Source: Streptomyces sp. NBC_01431 | GTDB lineage: Bacteria > Actinomycetota > Actinomycetes > Streptomycetales > Streptomycetaceae | Length of the DNA stretch: 64,000 nucleotides | NCBI RefSeq assembly: GCF_036231355.1 | Contig: NZ_CP109496.1 | Location: forward strand, 1,922,001 to 1,986,000 | Direction of reading: 5' to 3' | In this document: positions 50,415 to 60,503 of the stretch, one piece after another | How positions within the stretch are numbered: the first letter of the stretch is position 1 | Layout of the letters: each line of letters starts with the position of its first letter | Program-made: the position numbers and the translations under genes | The notes under the pieces: generated by a model | What the model saw: only the letters and a program-made list of their open reading frames with translations | The model's database searches: none | What the model was told of the DNA's origin: nothing

Positions 50415-50993
50415 TCACGCGGTCCACTGTGGGTCGCGGCCCGATGCGGCCAGAGCCAGCTCCAAGGTGGTGGCGGTGGCCGGCCGGTCCACGGGGTCGG
50501 CGAAGCCCTGGTACTGGCGGTAGATCTCGGCGTTCGACTCGACCGCCCCCAGCACGAACGCGGCGGACTCCTGCGAGAGGCGTACCTCCTGGCCGGTGGC
50601 GCGCGCCACGTCCCAGCCGTGCAGCACCAGCTCTTCGATGAGCATGAGGGCGATCTCCTTTGCGGGCATCGCGGACCCGCCCAGATCGATCTCGCCCTCC
50701 CATGCGGCCGGGTCGGCCCAGGCGGCCACGGCCCGGTCGAGCTGGGCGGCGTACTGCTCGGCCCAGTCGGCGTCGGCGGTGAAGTCGCAGGCCGTGAGCT
50801 CGTCGGGGAGCGGTTTGCGCAGGGCGCGGTGCTCCAGGCCGTGGGAGCTGTAGAGCACCCAGTGGTTCACCAGGCCCCGCAGGTCCCACTCCGCGCAGGG
50901 AGTGGGACCTGCGAGTCGGCCGGGGTCGACGCCGCGCGCGATACGGGCGGCTTCTGCTGCACATTCGGTCATGGCACGGTGTTCGTTCTTCAT
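50415..50993 (-). CDS. TIGR03086-type DinB-like metal-binding protein
   Basis: A 192-aa four-helix protein of the mycothiol-dependent maleylpyruvate isomerase/DinB superfamily, TIGR03086 group. Signatures: AGPTPCAEWDLRGLVNHWV (about residues 28-46) and LMLIEELVLHGWDVARATGQ (about 128-147). Metal ligands are expected to be the His in LVNH and the Glu/His of ELVLHGWD. The protein lies next to a mycothiol-linked oxidoreductase gene on the same strand (85 bp). Substrate unknown. Confidence 0.85.
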   Translation of the reverse strand: MKNEHRAMTECAAEAARIARGVDPGRLAGPTPCAEWDLRGLVNHWVLYSSHGLEHRALRKPLPDELTACDFTADADWAEQYAAQLDRAVAAWADPAAWEGEIDLGGSAMPAKEIALMLIEELVLHGWDVARATGQEVRLSQESAAFVLGAVESNAEIYRQYQGFADPVDRPATATTLELALAASGRDPQWTA

Positions 50994-51078
50994 GGCACCA
51001 CCCTGTCGTGGCGCACCCGGCCGGGTATTGAAAAAACGCGACAGCGTTCCTGGTCGGGGCGCTCGGGACGGGGGCTTC

Positions 51079-51711
51079 TCAGTCGAAGCTGAGGGAGCCC
51101 GTCCGGGTCCGCTTGAGTTCGAAGAAGTCGGGATAGGCGGCGATGGTGCGCACGCTGTCGAAGAGCCGGGCCGCCTCCTCGCCGCGCGGGATGGACCCGA
51201 GCACGGGGCCGAAGTAGACCCTGCCGTCGAAGTGCATCGTCGGGGTCCCGACGTAGCCGTCCTCGGCCGGGTCCTTGCCCGCGTCATGACTGCGTTGTAC
51301 GGCTTCGTCGTACGCGGTGTCGTGCGCGGCACCGGCGAGCGCGGCGGGAAGGCCCAGCTCGGCGAGGGACTGGGCGATCACCTCGTCAAAGTCCTCGTTC
51401 TTGTCCTGGTGTATGCGGGTGCCGAGCGCCGTGTACAACTCTCGCAGCACCCCGTCCCCGTGCGCCTGGGCCGCCGCGACGGCGACCCGGACGGGGCCGA
51501 TCGACTTGTCGACCAACTTCCGGTACCAGTCGGGCAGTTCATTGCCGACGTTGTGGAGGTAGAGGCTCATCGCGCGGAACCGGAGATCGATGTCGCGGTG
51601 CCGCTCGACCTCCAGCATCCAGCGGGAGGTGATCCAGGCGAAGGGGCAGGCGGGGTCGAAGTAGAAGTCGACGGTGGTGCGCTGTGCGGGGCCGGTCGTC
51701 AGGTGCGTCAT
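51079..51711 (-). CDS. Rv2466c-type mycothiol-linked DsbA-fold oxidoreductase, CPFA active site
   Basis: A 210-aa thioredoxin/DsbA-fold protein closely matching the Rv2466c group (mycothiol-dependent nitroreductase). Matches include [48 protein letters not shown] and the end FFELKRTRT. The active site reads DPACPFAW (about 19-26); the usual motif in this group is CPWC, so the resolving Cys is Ala25 here. A monothiol mechanism is likely if it is active. ATG 51711 chosen (MTHLTTG); a longer reading is less likely. Confidence 0.88.
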   Translation of the reverse strand: MTHLTTGPAQRTTVDFYFDPACPFAWITSRWMLEVERHRDIDLRFRAMSLYLHNVGNELPDWYRKLVDKSIGPVRVAVAAAQAHGDGVLRELYTALGTRIHQDKNEDFDEVIAQSLAELGLPAALAGAAHDTAYDEAVQRSHDAGKDPAEDGYVGTPTMHFDGRVYFGPVLGSIPRGEEAARLFDSVRTIAAYPDFFELKRTRTGSLSFD

Positions 51712-51755
51712 ACGTAGACCGTAGCCCGACAATGGCCCCCGCTTCTGGGCCATTG

Positions 51756-51924
51756 CCCTTTGTCAGGAGTGGGCCACTTCGGGAGCGGGCGGAGGCACTG
51801 GCCGTGCTGCTGCCCGACGCCCGGGACCGCTTCGCTCGCGCATCTGGACGAGAACCTGGACGCGGGCCGGATCCGGATGTTGGAAGCCGAGTTGAGTGAG
51901 CTGGACGCCCTTCAGACGTCCTGA
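51756..51924 (+). pseudogene. Possible frameshifted gene remnant
   Basis: Two plausible protein pieces in adjacent frames: RSGPLRERAEALAVLLPDARDR, then after a one-base shift near 51835 LAHLDENLDAGRIRMLEAELSELDALQTS (both cited in part) ending at TGA 51924. The second piece has a helical, Glu/Leu-rich look unlike chance. I do not recognise a family. It overlaps the 3' end of the minus-strand DUF4440-like gene by 13 bp. Confidence 0.25.
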
Positions 51925-52310
51925 GCACCTTCGCCGACCGTCGGCCCCGTGAACGGTGTCGCCTGGTGGAAGTAGAGCAGCCAGCCGTCCTCCGTCTGTC
52001 GCCACAGGGAACTGCGGTGCGCCAGAAGCCCGTTGTTGTCGGAGTCGAAGGTGAGGTGGACGAGGTCGGGGGCAAGCTGCACCGCCGTCATCCGCGAGGC
52101 GGTGATCGGCCGCACGGCGCGGGTGTCCTCCGCGGTCAGGGCCGCGATGATGGCAGCCCGGTCCCAGCGCCGCCCCGACCGGCCGAACTCGATGTACTCG
52201 GGGTGCAGCAACGACCCCAACTCCTGGACACAACTTCGGACTTCGGGGTCGAGCAGGCGCAGCTCGTTCTCCATGGCGGCCTCCACGGCGGGCCGGCCGA
52301 TGTCAGCCAT
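51912..52310 (-). CDS. DUF4440 / NTF2-like protein
   Basis: A 132-aa NTF2-fold protein. Signals: N-terminal helix AAMENELRLLDPEVRSCVQEL, LLHPEYIEFGRSGRRWDRAAIIAAL (about 35-58, in part), and the final strands SSLWRQTEDGWLLYFHQATPF (about 99-119, in part). ATG 52310 overlaps the stop of the upstream DUF1697 gene (ATGGCTGA), showing coupling. Many such proteins bind or convert small ligands; role unknown. Confidence 0.82.
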   Translation of the reverse strand: MADIGRPAVEAAMENELRLLDPEVRSCVQELGSLLHPEYIEFGRSGRRWDRAAIIAALTAEDTRAVRPITASRMTAVQLAPDLVHLTFDSDNNGLLAHRSSLWRQTEDGWLLYFHQATPFTGPTVGEGAQDV

Positions 52311-52863
52311 CGACGGATTCCGTCATCCGCACCAGCGCCTTGACCGTGTTCCAGTTCCGGGAGGTCACGTCGACCCCCTTGAGCAGGCCGGGCCTGGACA
52401 GGGCGGCGGCGAGCGGCGACGTACCGAGGCCGCCGGGCGCGTACAGGTAGAGCACCTGGTCGCCGAGGCGGAACTCCTCGGGAAGGAAGGCGGCCGGGTC
52501 GATCCCCGCGAACCGGTCGGCGGTGACCGGCGGGCCCGAGAAGAACGTGGCGTGCAGTTGCTTGCCCGCCAGTTCGTCGGCCGGGAAGGGGCAGGCGTCG
52601 AGCACGGCCCGCAGATACGGCCCGCTGCGCACCATGCAGGCGACGTGGAAGCCGAAGTGCTTCTCGATGGCGGCCTCCAGCTGCGCGGCGAGCGCGTCCG
52701 GGTCGCCGGAGGTGGTACTGAAGACGGCGTTGCCGCTGTTGAGATACGTCTTCACATCGCCGTGGCCCAGCTCGTTGAGAATCTTCCGGAGCTCGGCCAT
52801 GGGAACTTTTCTGTTCCCGCCCACATTGATGCCGCGCAGCAGAGCGGCGTACGTCGTCGTCAT
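52303..52863 (-). CDS. DUF1697 protein
   Basis: A 186-aa protein with the DUF1697 opening TTYAALLRGINVGGNRKVPM and later LKTYLNSGNAVFST-like strand (KTYLNSGNAVFSTT, about residues 38-51) and the terminal ATSRNWNTV-type motif (VTSRNWNTVKALVRM). ATG 52863 chosen; an upstream ATG at 52869 would add two residues. Coupled to the DUF4440-like gene by an 8-bp overlap. Function unknown. Confidence 0.88.
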   Translation of the reverse strand: MTTTYAALLRGINVGGNRKVPMAELRKILNELGHGDVKTYLNSGNAVFSTTSGDPDALAAQLEAAIEKHFGFHVACMVRSGPYLRAVLDACPFPADELAGKQLHATFFSGPPVTADRFAGIDPAAFLPEEFRLGDQVLYLYAPGGLGTSPLAAALSRPGLLKGVDVTSRNWNTVKALVRMTESVDG

Positions 52864-52876
52864 GCGCACACCCTAA

Positions 52877-52918
52877 GGCGGCCCCCGTGCCCCGTGGGGG
52901 AAGAGCACGGGGGCCGCC
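52877..52918 (-). terminator. Strong stem-loop terminator after the subtilase gene
   Basis: Perfect 14-bp arms GGCGGCCCCCGTGC and GCACGGGGGCCGCC with a 14-nt loop, 20 bp past the protease stop. It also separates that gene from the DUF1697 gene start. Confidence 0.85.
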
Positions 52919-52938
52919 GTTCAGCGCTGCCGGGGGGG

Positions 52939-54144
<1,206 letters not shown>

Positions 54145-54187
54145 GAAGAGGGGTCTCCTCGGTCACTCTGTGTGGGGGGCTGGCCTA

Positions 54188-54206
54188 CCGGAAGGAAACT
54201 TTCCGG
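54188..54206 (-). promoter_or_regulatory. Inverted repeat upstream of the subtilase gene
   Basis: CCGGAA-7 bp-TTCCGG. It lies 44-62 bp before the protease start codon, where an operator or 5'-UTR hairpin would lie. No regulator gene adjoins. Confidence 0.4.
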
Positions 54207-54441
54207 AGGCTTTTCGAAACCCTTGCCGATTGACGCGCGCAGATCAAGGCCTTCATGCAGCTGTGACTTAGCCAACAAGGTTTCGTAATAAGAAACCGGC
54301 CAACAGGGGGCAACTCGGGCTCCATGGAGGGATGGTGAACACTCTGTGTGAACCCGACGGCCTTCCCTTCCACCCCAACTCCCTTTACGGATAAGGGAAT
54401 TTGGCACGCATACCGCCGGGATGCCCCAACTCGTATGAAGC

Positions 54442-54750
54442 TCAGCGCTGATAGCGGGCGAGTACCAGGTTCCCGTCCTTGGCCAGTCGCCTGTCCAGTT
54501 CGGCCGCGTCGATCGCACCGCTGCAGTACTCCCGCAGTGCGGGGGTGGCCACCTTGTCCTGCCACTCCGGGTAACCGCGCACGGACTGCGTGGGCGCCGG
54601 CCGGAGGTAGGGGCGAGTGCGGCGCCGGTCTGCCAGCCGTTCCGCGCGGTGTGCAGGGCCGGGTTCTTCAGCGCCTCGGTCCCCGTCGGCAGCATCCAGT
54701 CACCCTTGGCCAGCCGGACCATGTTCGCCGGGCCGAGCGTGAAGTCCCCG
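54442..54750 (-). pseudogene. Remnant of a sugar ABC transporter solute-binding protein
   Basis: The C-terminal part of an extracellular solute-binding protein (family 1 type) in two frames on the minus strand. First frame: GDFTLGPANMVRLAKGDWML, then PTGTEALKNPALHTARNGW and QTGAALAP. A one-base shift near 54605 then gives YLRPAPTQSVRGYPEWQDK, then VATPALREYCSGAIDAAELD and RRLAKDGNLVLARYQR before TGA 54442. The N-terminal three quarters, with the signal peptide, are absent. The remaining bases of 54207-54441 and 54751-54853 hold nothing I can assign. Confidence 0.6.
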
Positions 54751-54853
54751 CGCCATCGACGGCGGCCACCTCCTCCAACTCCACGAAGACGGCGAAGACG
54801 ACCTGCGTGAATGCGAGACTTGACCGGTACGCAGCGATCACCGGGAGACGACG

Positions 54854-55765
54854 ATGGACGAGGCACGGGCCCGCGCCCTACTGGCCGCGGCAGCGCTGAC
54901 CGGGCCCGGCGGGCTCGGCGGAGCCGCGGACGCCGAACTGCTCGCTCTCGGCGAGAACGCGGTCTTCGCGCTGCCCGGCACCGGACGCACCCCCGGCGGT
55001 GGTCTGGTGGTCAAGGTCGGCCGGGACGCGACGCACCACCCGGAGCTGCTCGAACGCGCCGAGCGCGAAGTGGCCGTGGCCGGCTGGCTCGCCGAGGCCG
55101 GAGTACCCGCGGTACGGCCGGCCGAACCGAAGCCCCGGCTGGTCGACGGCCACCCGGTGACGGTGTGGCACCGCCTGCCCGCCGCCGTAGGCCCGGCCGG
55201 GCCGGCCGATCTGGCCGAACTGCTCCGGTTCGTCCACGCCCTGCCGGCTCCCGGCTTCGAACTGCCCCGCCGCGAACTCCTCGGCGGTGTCGAGCGCTGG
55301 CTACAACTGGCCGGCGCGGCGATCGACCCGGCCGACGCCGCCTATCTGCGCGCCCGGCGCGACGGTTTCGCGGCGGCGGCCGCGGCACTCACTCCTCAGC
55401 TGCCCCCGGGTCCCATCCATGGCGACGCCCTCCCCCGCAATGTGTACCTCGGCCCCCAAGGGCCGTTCCTGGTCGATCTGGAGACCTTCTCCGCCGACTT
55501 CCGTGAACACGACCTGGTCGTGATGGCGCTGTCCCGCGACCGGTACGGCCTGCCCGCGGAGCAGTACGACGCGTTCGTCACCGCTTACGGCTGGGACGTA
55601 TGTGAATGGGAGGGATGCGCGGTGCTGCGCGGCGCCCGCGAGACGGCCAGCTGCGCCTGGGTCGCCCAGCACGCTCCCACCAACCCGAAGGCACTCGCCG
55701 AGTTCCGCCGCCGTGTCGCCTCGCTGCGGGACGACGACCCCGAGGTGCGCTGGTATCCGTTCTGA
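54854..55765 (+). CDS. Aminoglycoside phosphotransferase-like (APH) kinase
   Basis: A 303-aa APH-fold protein. The N-lobe includes LVVKVGRDA (about residues 54-62; Lys binding ATP). The Brenner-like catalytic motif is HGDALPRNVYL (His, Asp, Asn; about 192-202), followed by LVDLETFS with the metal Asp (about 208-215). Length is typical. Physiological substrate unknown; such genes in Streptomyces often act on small metabolites and need not confer resistance. ATG 54854 follows GGGAGACGACG. Confidence 0.85.
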   Translation: MDEARARALLAAAALTGPGGLGGAADAELLALGENAVFALPGTGRTPGGGLVVKVGRDATHHPELLERAEREVAVAGWLAEAGVPAVRPAEPKPRLVDGHPVTVWHRLPAAVGPAGPADLAELLRFVHALPAPGFELPRRELLGGVERWLQLAGAAIDPADAAYLRARRDGFAAAAAALTPQLPPGPIHGDALPRNVYLGPQGPFLVDLETFSADFREHDLVVMALSRDRYGLPAEQYDAFVTAYGWDVCEWEGCAVLRGARETASCAWVAQHAPTNPKALAEFRRRVASLRDDDPEVRWYPF

Positions 55766-55783
55766 CCCCGCCCGCGCGGGGCC

Positions 55784-56506
55784 TCAGCCGCGGGCCGGGG
55801 CCAGTTCGCGCAGGGGCCAGGCGCCGTCTATCACCGCGTCGGCGGTGCCGTTCTTCCGCAGGAACTGCTGGAAGTCGGCCGCCCATTGCGCATGCCACTG
55901 GATCTGGCGTTCGTGCAGCCGGGCCGGTTCGAGCCGCGCCACCTGGGGGTGGCGCTCGGCTATCGCCAAGGCCACCCGGACCGCGGCCAACGCGTCGGCG
56001 CCCGCGTCGTGCGCCGCCTCCAGGACGACTCCGTACTCGACGCAGACCGCTTCCAGGGTTCGCTTGCCCTTGCGGTACCGGTCCACGGAGCGGTCGATCG
56101 TATAGGGATCGATGACGGGGCCGATCATCGCGCCGCCCAGCCGGTCGCTGAGCGAGGGCAGTTGGTGGCGCTGGAGCTCGGCGGCGAGCAGCGTCAGGTC
56201 GAAGGCCGCGTTGTAGGCGACCACCGGCACGCCCTGGCGCCAGTAGCCGGTCAGGGTCCCGGCGATCTCGTCCGCCACCGCGGCGGCGGGGCGGCCCTCC
56301 GCCGCGGCTCGTTCCGTGCTGATGCCGTGGATCGCGGAGGCCTGGGCCGGAATCCGTATCCCCGGGTCCGCCAGCCAGTTCCGCTGCCGGACCACGTCCG
56401 TCCCCCGCACCGCGACGATCGCGGCCGACACGATGCGCTCTTCGAGCGGCTCGGTGCCGGTCGTCTCCAGGTCGAAGCCGACCAGCGGCTCCAGGTGCCA
56501 GCTCAT
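55784..56506 (-). CDS. DnaQ-like 3'-5' exonuclease
   Basis: A 240-aa DEDDh-type exonuclease. Exo I FDLETTGTEP (about residues 11-20), Exo II AYNAAFDLTLL (about 103-113), Exo III HDAGADALA with the DEDDh His (about 171-179). It is a stand-alone epsilon-like nuclease, probably in DNA repair or turnover. ATG 56506 (MSWHLEPL) has GGAGGGG 8 nt upstream. The SAV2148-type gene lies 108 bp upstream on the same strand. Confidence 0.9.
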   Translation of the reverse strand: MSWHLEPLVGFDLETTGTEPLEERIVSAAIVAVRGTDVVRQRNWLADPGIRIPAQASAIHGISTERAAAEGRPAAAVADEIAGTLTGYWRQGVPVVAYNAAFDLTLLAAELQRHQLPSLSDRLGGAMIGPVIDPYTIDRSVDRYRKGKRTLEAVCVEYGVVLEAAHDAGADALAAVRVALAIAERHPQVARLEPARLHERQIQWHAQWAADFQQFLRKNGTADAVIDGAWPLRELAPARG

Positions 56507-56614
56507 GCTGCTGCCCCTCCTTCGTGGTGCTTTCCCCCAGTTGACGACCACCCTCGCACGCGCCACTGACAATCGGCCGCGCGGCGGGAATCCGCCGGAG
56601 AAAACCGCCCTGAA

Positions 56615-57850
56615 TCAGGACACTGGGCGCGAATCCATCCAGACCGACTCGAACTCCTCGCGGTAGGTCTCGAAGAGCCCGTGCTCCACGTCCTGGCCGG
56701 GCCGCACCACACCCCGTCGGCCGCCCCCGCGCAGCACGAGCACCGGCGCCTCCATGCCCCTGGCCCGGCGCAGGTACGACTGGACGACGGCGATGCCGTC
56801 CGCGCCGTCGCCGTCCACCAGGTAGGCAGTGAAGCGCGGGGTCTCGTCGAACACCTGGATCTCGAAGGCTCCCGGGTCGCGCAGCCTGGCCCGCACCCGC
56901 CGCATGTGCAGGATGTTCATTTCCACCGAGCGGCTCAACTCGCCTTTTTTCAGGCCAAGTTCGCGCTCGCGGCGCTTGACGGAACTGCTCGCCGGATTGA
57001 GGAAGAGCAGCCGGATGCGGCACCCGGATTCGGCGAGCCGCACCAGCCGCCGCCCCGAGTAGTTCTGCACCAGGAGGTTGAGGCCGATGCCTATCGCGTC
57101 GAGGCGGCGGGCTCCGCCGAAGAGGTCCTCGGCGGGCAGCTGGCGCTGTAGGCGCACCCGGTCGGAATGGACGGAGACGACATCGGCGTACCGGTCGCCG
57201 ACCAGGTCCTCCACGGCGTCGATGGGCAGGCGGTGCGCGGCCGGGGCCCCACCGGCTCCGCCGAGGACGTCCAGGAGCCGCGCCGAGGCCCGCTCCGCCT
57301 GGGCGAGCACCGCCTCGTTCAGCGCCCGGTTGCGGGAGACGACGTTGCGGGCCACCTCCAGCTCGTCCAGCGCCAGTTCGACGTCGCGGCGGTCGTCCAC
57401 GTACGGCTCGAAGCAGGGCCAGTGCTGCACCATCAGTTCGCGCAGCTGAGGCAGGGTGAGGAAGCTGAGCACGTTGTCGTCGGCGGGGTCGAGCAGATAG
57501 CCCTTGCGGCGCGAGACCTCGCGCACCGCGACGGCCCGCTGCACCCACTCCTGGCCGGCCGGACCGGCCGCCGCGACCACCCAGTCGTCGCCGTGGACCG
57601 GTTCGTAGATCGGGCGGAGCACGGCGGCCACCACGGCGCGCAGCCGCTGTTCCACCAGGTTCAGCCAGATGTAGGCCCGCCCGGCCCGCTGCGCACGGGT
57701 ACGCACCTCGCTCCAGGCGTCCGCGCCCCAGTCCAGCTCCGCCCCGATCTCCATCGGACGCGCGAGGGATACCGCTCCGGGCGGGGTGTCGCCGGCCTCC
57801 CCCTCATGACCCGTGTCACCAGGGGGCAGCTCAAGACCTCCCGAGCTCAC
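56615..57850 (-). CDS. SAV2148-family HEPN-domain protein
   Basis: A 411-aa protein matching the actinobacterial SAV2148 family. The strongly conserved N-terminal half (MEIGAELDWGADAWSEVRTR, about residues 33-52; YIWLNLVEQRLRAVVAAVL, about 60-78) is followed by LTLPQLRELMVQHW, in which Arg137-x5-His143 fits the HEPN Rx4-6H RNase motif by eye. The C-terminal part (about 240-400; RIRLLFLNPASS, FEIQVFDETPRFTAYLVDG) resembles the PLD-like ligand-sensing domain found with some HEPN proteins. GTG 57850 has GGAAGG upstream. Its role is not known; a nuclease or effector function is inference. Confidence 0.82.
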   Translation of the reverse strand: MSSGGLELPPGDTGHEGEAGDTPPGAVSLARPMEIGAELDWGADAWSEVRTRAQRAGRAYIWLNLVEQRLRAVVAAVLRPIYEPVHGDDWVVAAAGPAGQEWVQRAVAVREVSRRKGYLLDPADDNVLSFLTLPQLRELMVQHWPCFEPYVDDRRDVELALDELEVARNVVSRNRALNEAVLAQAERASARLLDVLGGAGGAPAAHRLPIDAVEDLVGDRYADVVSVHSDRVRLQRQLPAEDLFGGARRLDAIGIGLNLLVQNYSGRRLVRLAESGCRIRLLFLNPASSSVKRRERELGLKKGELSRSVEMNILHMRRVRARLRDPGAFEIQVFDETPRFTAYLVDGDGADGIAVVQSYLRRARGMEAPVLVLRGGGRRGVVRPGQDVEHGLFETYREEFESVWMDSRPVS

Positions 57851-58172
57851 CCACGCACCGCCTTCCGCCCCCCGGCAAACCCTGCGAGTCCCACGCGTAC
57901 CGCTCGCCTTCAACGATCAAGGAAGGGTACTCCGGGAGCAGGAGGCGATGCAGCCGGATGGCGAGTCGAGTTTGCCAACTCGCATGAGGATACGGTCTGT
58001 TCTGCTGGGCACTATCTGTCGGAGTGAGCGGATTCATAGCCCTTGGCCGCTCCGGCCGGGTCCGGGTCACCCGTTGGCGCATGCGCACGTCCTGGGTGAC
58101 GGTCGTCTTTTCGGGGAGGATCTGGCCCAAGAGACCCTCAGTATCCCGAGCGGAAGTGGAAGAGTCTTGCCC
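57851..58172. other. Non-coding interval with small hairpin before glgX
   Basis: The region between the divergent SAV2148-type gene and glgX. It holds CGAGTT-TGCC-AACTCG (57967-57982), a weak candidate for an operator. The frame of glgX is open here from ATG 57949, preceded by AGGAGG, but the reading lacks similarity to the family's start. Confidence 0.5.
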
Positions 58173-60293
58173 ATGCAGGTGTGGCCGGGACAGGCTTACC
58201 CACTCGGCGCCACGTACGACGGCGCCGGGACCAATTTCGCGGTCTTCTCCGAGGCCGCCCGGCGGATCGAGTTGTGTCTGCTGCACGACGACGGCTCGGA
58301 GACGGCCGTCGAGCTGCGTGAGTCCGACGCGTTCGTACGCCATGCCTATCTGCCCGGCGTCCTGCCGGGCCAGCGGTACGGCTTTAGGGTGCACGGACCG
58401 TACGAGCCGCAGAAGGGGCATCGCTGCAACTCGGCGAAGCTGCTGCTCGACCCGTACGCGCGCGCCATAAGCGGCCAGGTGGAGTGGAGCGAGGCGGTCT
58501 ACGGCTACCACTTCGGCCGCCCCGACAGCCGCAACGACCTGGATTCGGCGCCGCACACCATGACGTCGGTGGTGGTCAATCCCTTCTTCGACTGGGGCGA
58601 CGACCGGCTGCCCCGCACGGACTACCACCACACCGTGGTCTACGAGGCCCACGTCAAGGGCCTGACGATGCTGCACCCGGAGCTTCCCCCGGAACAGCGC
58701 GGCACCTACGCGGCGCTCGCCCATCCGGCCGTCATCGAGCACCTCACCCAACTCGGCGTGACCGCACTGGAGTTGATGCCGGTGCACCAGTTCGTCCATG
58801 ACCACCGGCTCGCGGACTCCGGAATGTCGAACTACTGGGGCTACAACACCATCGGCTTCTTCGCCCCGCACAACGCCTACGCGTCCTGGGGCGACCGCGG
58901 CCAGCAGGTGCTTGAGTTCAAGCAGGCCGTGCGGGCGCTGCACGAGGCGGGCATCGAGGTGATCCTCGATGTCGTGTACAACCACACGGCGGAGGGCAAC
59001 CACCTCGGGCCGACCCTCTCCTTCCGCGGCCTGGACAACGCGCAGTACTACCGGCTCGCCGACGACCTGCGGTACTACGAGGACACCACCGGAACCGGCA
59101 ACAGCCTCCTGATGCGGTCCCCGCACGTGCTCCAGCTGATCATGGATTCGCTGCGGTACTGGGTGACCGAGATGCACGTGGACGGCTTCCGCTTCGACCT
59201 CGCCGCCACGCTGGCCCGCCAGTTCCACGACGTGGACCGGCTGTCGTCCTTCTTCGACCTGGTCCAGCAGGATCCGGTGGTCAGCCAGGTGAAGCTGATC
59301 GCCGAGCCCTGGGACGTGGGCGAGGGCGGCTACCAGGTGGGCAACTTCCCGCCGCTGTGGACGGAGTGGAACGGCAAGTACCGCGACACCGTGCGGGACT
59401 TGTGGCGCGGCGAGCCCCGTACGCTCGCCGAGTTCGCCGGCCGGCTCACCGGGTCGTCCGACCTGTACCAGGACGACGGCAGGCGGCCGCTCGCCTCCAT
59501 CAACTTCCACACCTGCCACGACGGCTTCACCCTCAACGACCTCGTCTCGTACAACGACAAGCACAACGAGGCGAACGGCGAGGGCAACCGGGACGGCGAG
59601 AGCCACAACCGGTCCTGGAACTGCGGGGCGGAGGGCCCCACCGAGGACCCCGAGGTGACCGAGCTCCGCGCCCGCCAGATGCGGAACTTCGTCGCCACCC
59701 TGATGCTGTCGCAGGGCGTGCCGATGCTCAGCCACGGCGACGAGTTCGCCCGCTCCCAGAGCGGCAACAACAACGCGTACTGCCAGGACAACGAGCTGTC
59801 CTGGGTGCACTGGCCGGACCCCGGCGACGACCCGCAGGGGTCCCTGCTCGCCTTCACCCGCGCCATGGTGTGGCTGCGCCGCGACCATCCGGTCTTCCGG
59901 CGCCGGCGCTTCTTCCACGGCCGTCCGGTGCAGGGCACCCACGACGAACTCTCGGACATCGCCTGGTTCACCCCTGAGGGTGAAGAAATGGCCGACCGGG
60001 ATTGGCAGTCGGCGAGCGCGAAGGCGCTGTCGGTCTTCCTCAACGGCAACGCGATCTCCGAGCCGGGTCCGCGCGGCGAGCGGATCGGCGACGACTCGTT
60101 CCTGCTGATGTTCAACGCGAGTGCGGAGGAGATCGACTTCGTGGTGCCGGTCAACCACGGCCGACAGTGGCAGGTGGTCGTGGACACCGCGCGGCCGGAG
60201 GGCGTGCCGCCCGGCGAGGGCCCGAAGGTGGCGGCCGGCGAACACGTCACGCTGATCGGCCGGAGCCTGACCGTGCTACGCCGGCCGGCGTAA
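58173..60293 (+). CDS. glgX: Glycogen debranching enzyme (GH13_11)
   Basis: A 706-aa alpha-1,6-debranching enzyme. N-terminal CBM48 domain (MQVWPGQAYPLGATYDGAGT...). The catalytic GH13 domain has VVYNHT (region I, about 267), DGFRFDLAA with the nucleophile Asp (about 337-345), LIAEPWD with the acid/base Glu (about 376-382) and CHDGFTLNDL (about 448-457). ATG 58173 is fixed by the conserved start and GGAAGAG upstream. It is followed by a strong hairpin and by treY, in the usual glycogen/trehalose order: GlgX trims glycogen, TreY makes trehalosyl ends. Confidence 0.95.
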   Translation: MQVWPGQAYPLGATYDGAGTNFAVFSEAARRIELCLLHDDGSETAVELRESDAFVRHAYLPGVLPGQRYGFRVHGPYEPQKGHRCNSAKLLLDPYARAISGQVEWSEAVYGYHFGRPDSRNDLDSAPHTMTSVVVNPFFDWGDDRLPRTDYHHTVVYEAHVKGLTMLHPELPPEQRGTYAALAHPAVIEHLTQLGVTALELMPVHQFVHDHRLADSGMSNYWGYNTIGFFAPHNAYASWGDRGQQVLEFKQAVRALHEAGIEVILDVVYNHTAEGNHLGPTLSFRGLDNAQYYRLADDLRYYEDTTGTGNSLLMRSPHVLQLIMDSLRYWVTEMHVDGFRFDLAATLARQFHDVDRLSSFFDLVQQDPVVSQVKLIAEPWDVGEGGYQVGNFPPLWTEWNGKYRDTVRDLWRGEPRTLAEFAGRLTGSSDLYQDDGRRPLASINFHTCHDGFTLNDLVSYNDKHNEANGEGNRDGESHNRSWNCGAEGPTEDPEVTELRARQMRNFVATLMLSQGVPMLSHGDEFARSQSGNNNAYCQDNELSWVHWPDPGDDPQGSLLAFTRAMVWLRRDHPVFRRRRFFHGRPVQGTHDELSDIAWFTPEGEEMADRDWQSASAKALSVFLNGNAISEPGPRGERIGDDSFLLMFNASAEEIDFVVPVNHGRQWQVVVDTARPEGVPPGEGPKVAAGEHVTLIGRSLTVLRRPA

Positions 60294-60364
60294 GCGGTCT
60301 TCGGGAGGGTGCGTTCGAGGGCGCGGCCCCATGGGTGTCCGCCTGCCCGAACGGGGTCGGGAGA

Positions 60365-60407
60365 CCGGGCGCGCACGCGCCCCTGGGCGGTGCGCGTGCG
60401 CGCCCGG
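60365..60407 (+). terminator. Long perfect stem-loop after glgX
   Basis: 16-bp perfect arms CCGGGCGCGCACGCGC and GCGCGTGCGCGCCCGG with an 11-nt loop, 72 bp past the glgX stop, in front of treY. Would end or reduce read-through from glgX; the alternating GC composition could also form Z-DNA-like structure. Confidence 0.8.
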
Positions 60408-60503
60408 CGGGATCCGGTCGTCAGGCGATGCCGACGCGCCCGACCGGGGCATCCGCTGCGGCCGAAGGCACAGATACCGCCCAACGGGGGTACTTACCTT
60501 GGC

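Noticed and set aside
57949..58172. Upstream start for glgX at ATG 57949 with AGGAGG
   Set aside because: The 74 added residues look unlike any GlgX start and the protein begins naturally with MQVWPGQAYPLG at 58173.
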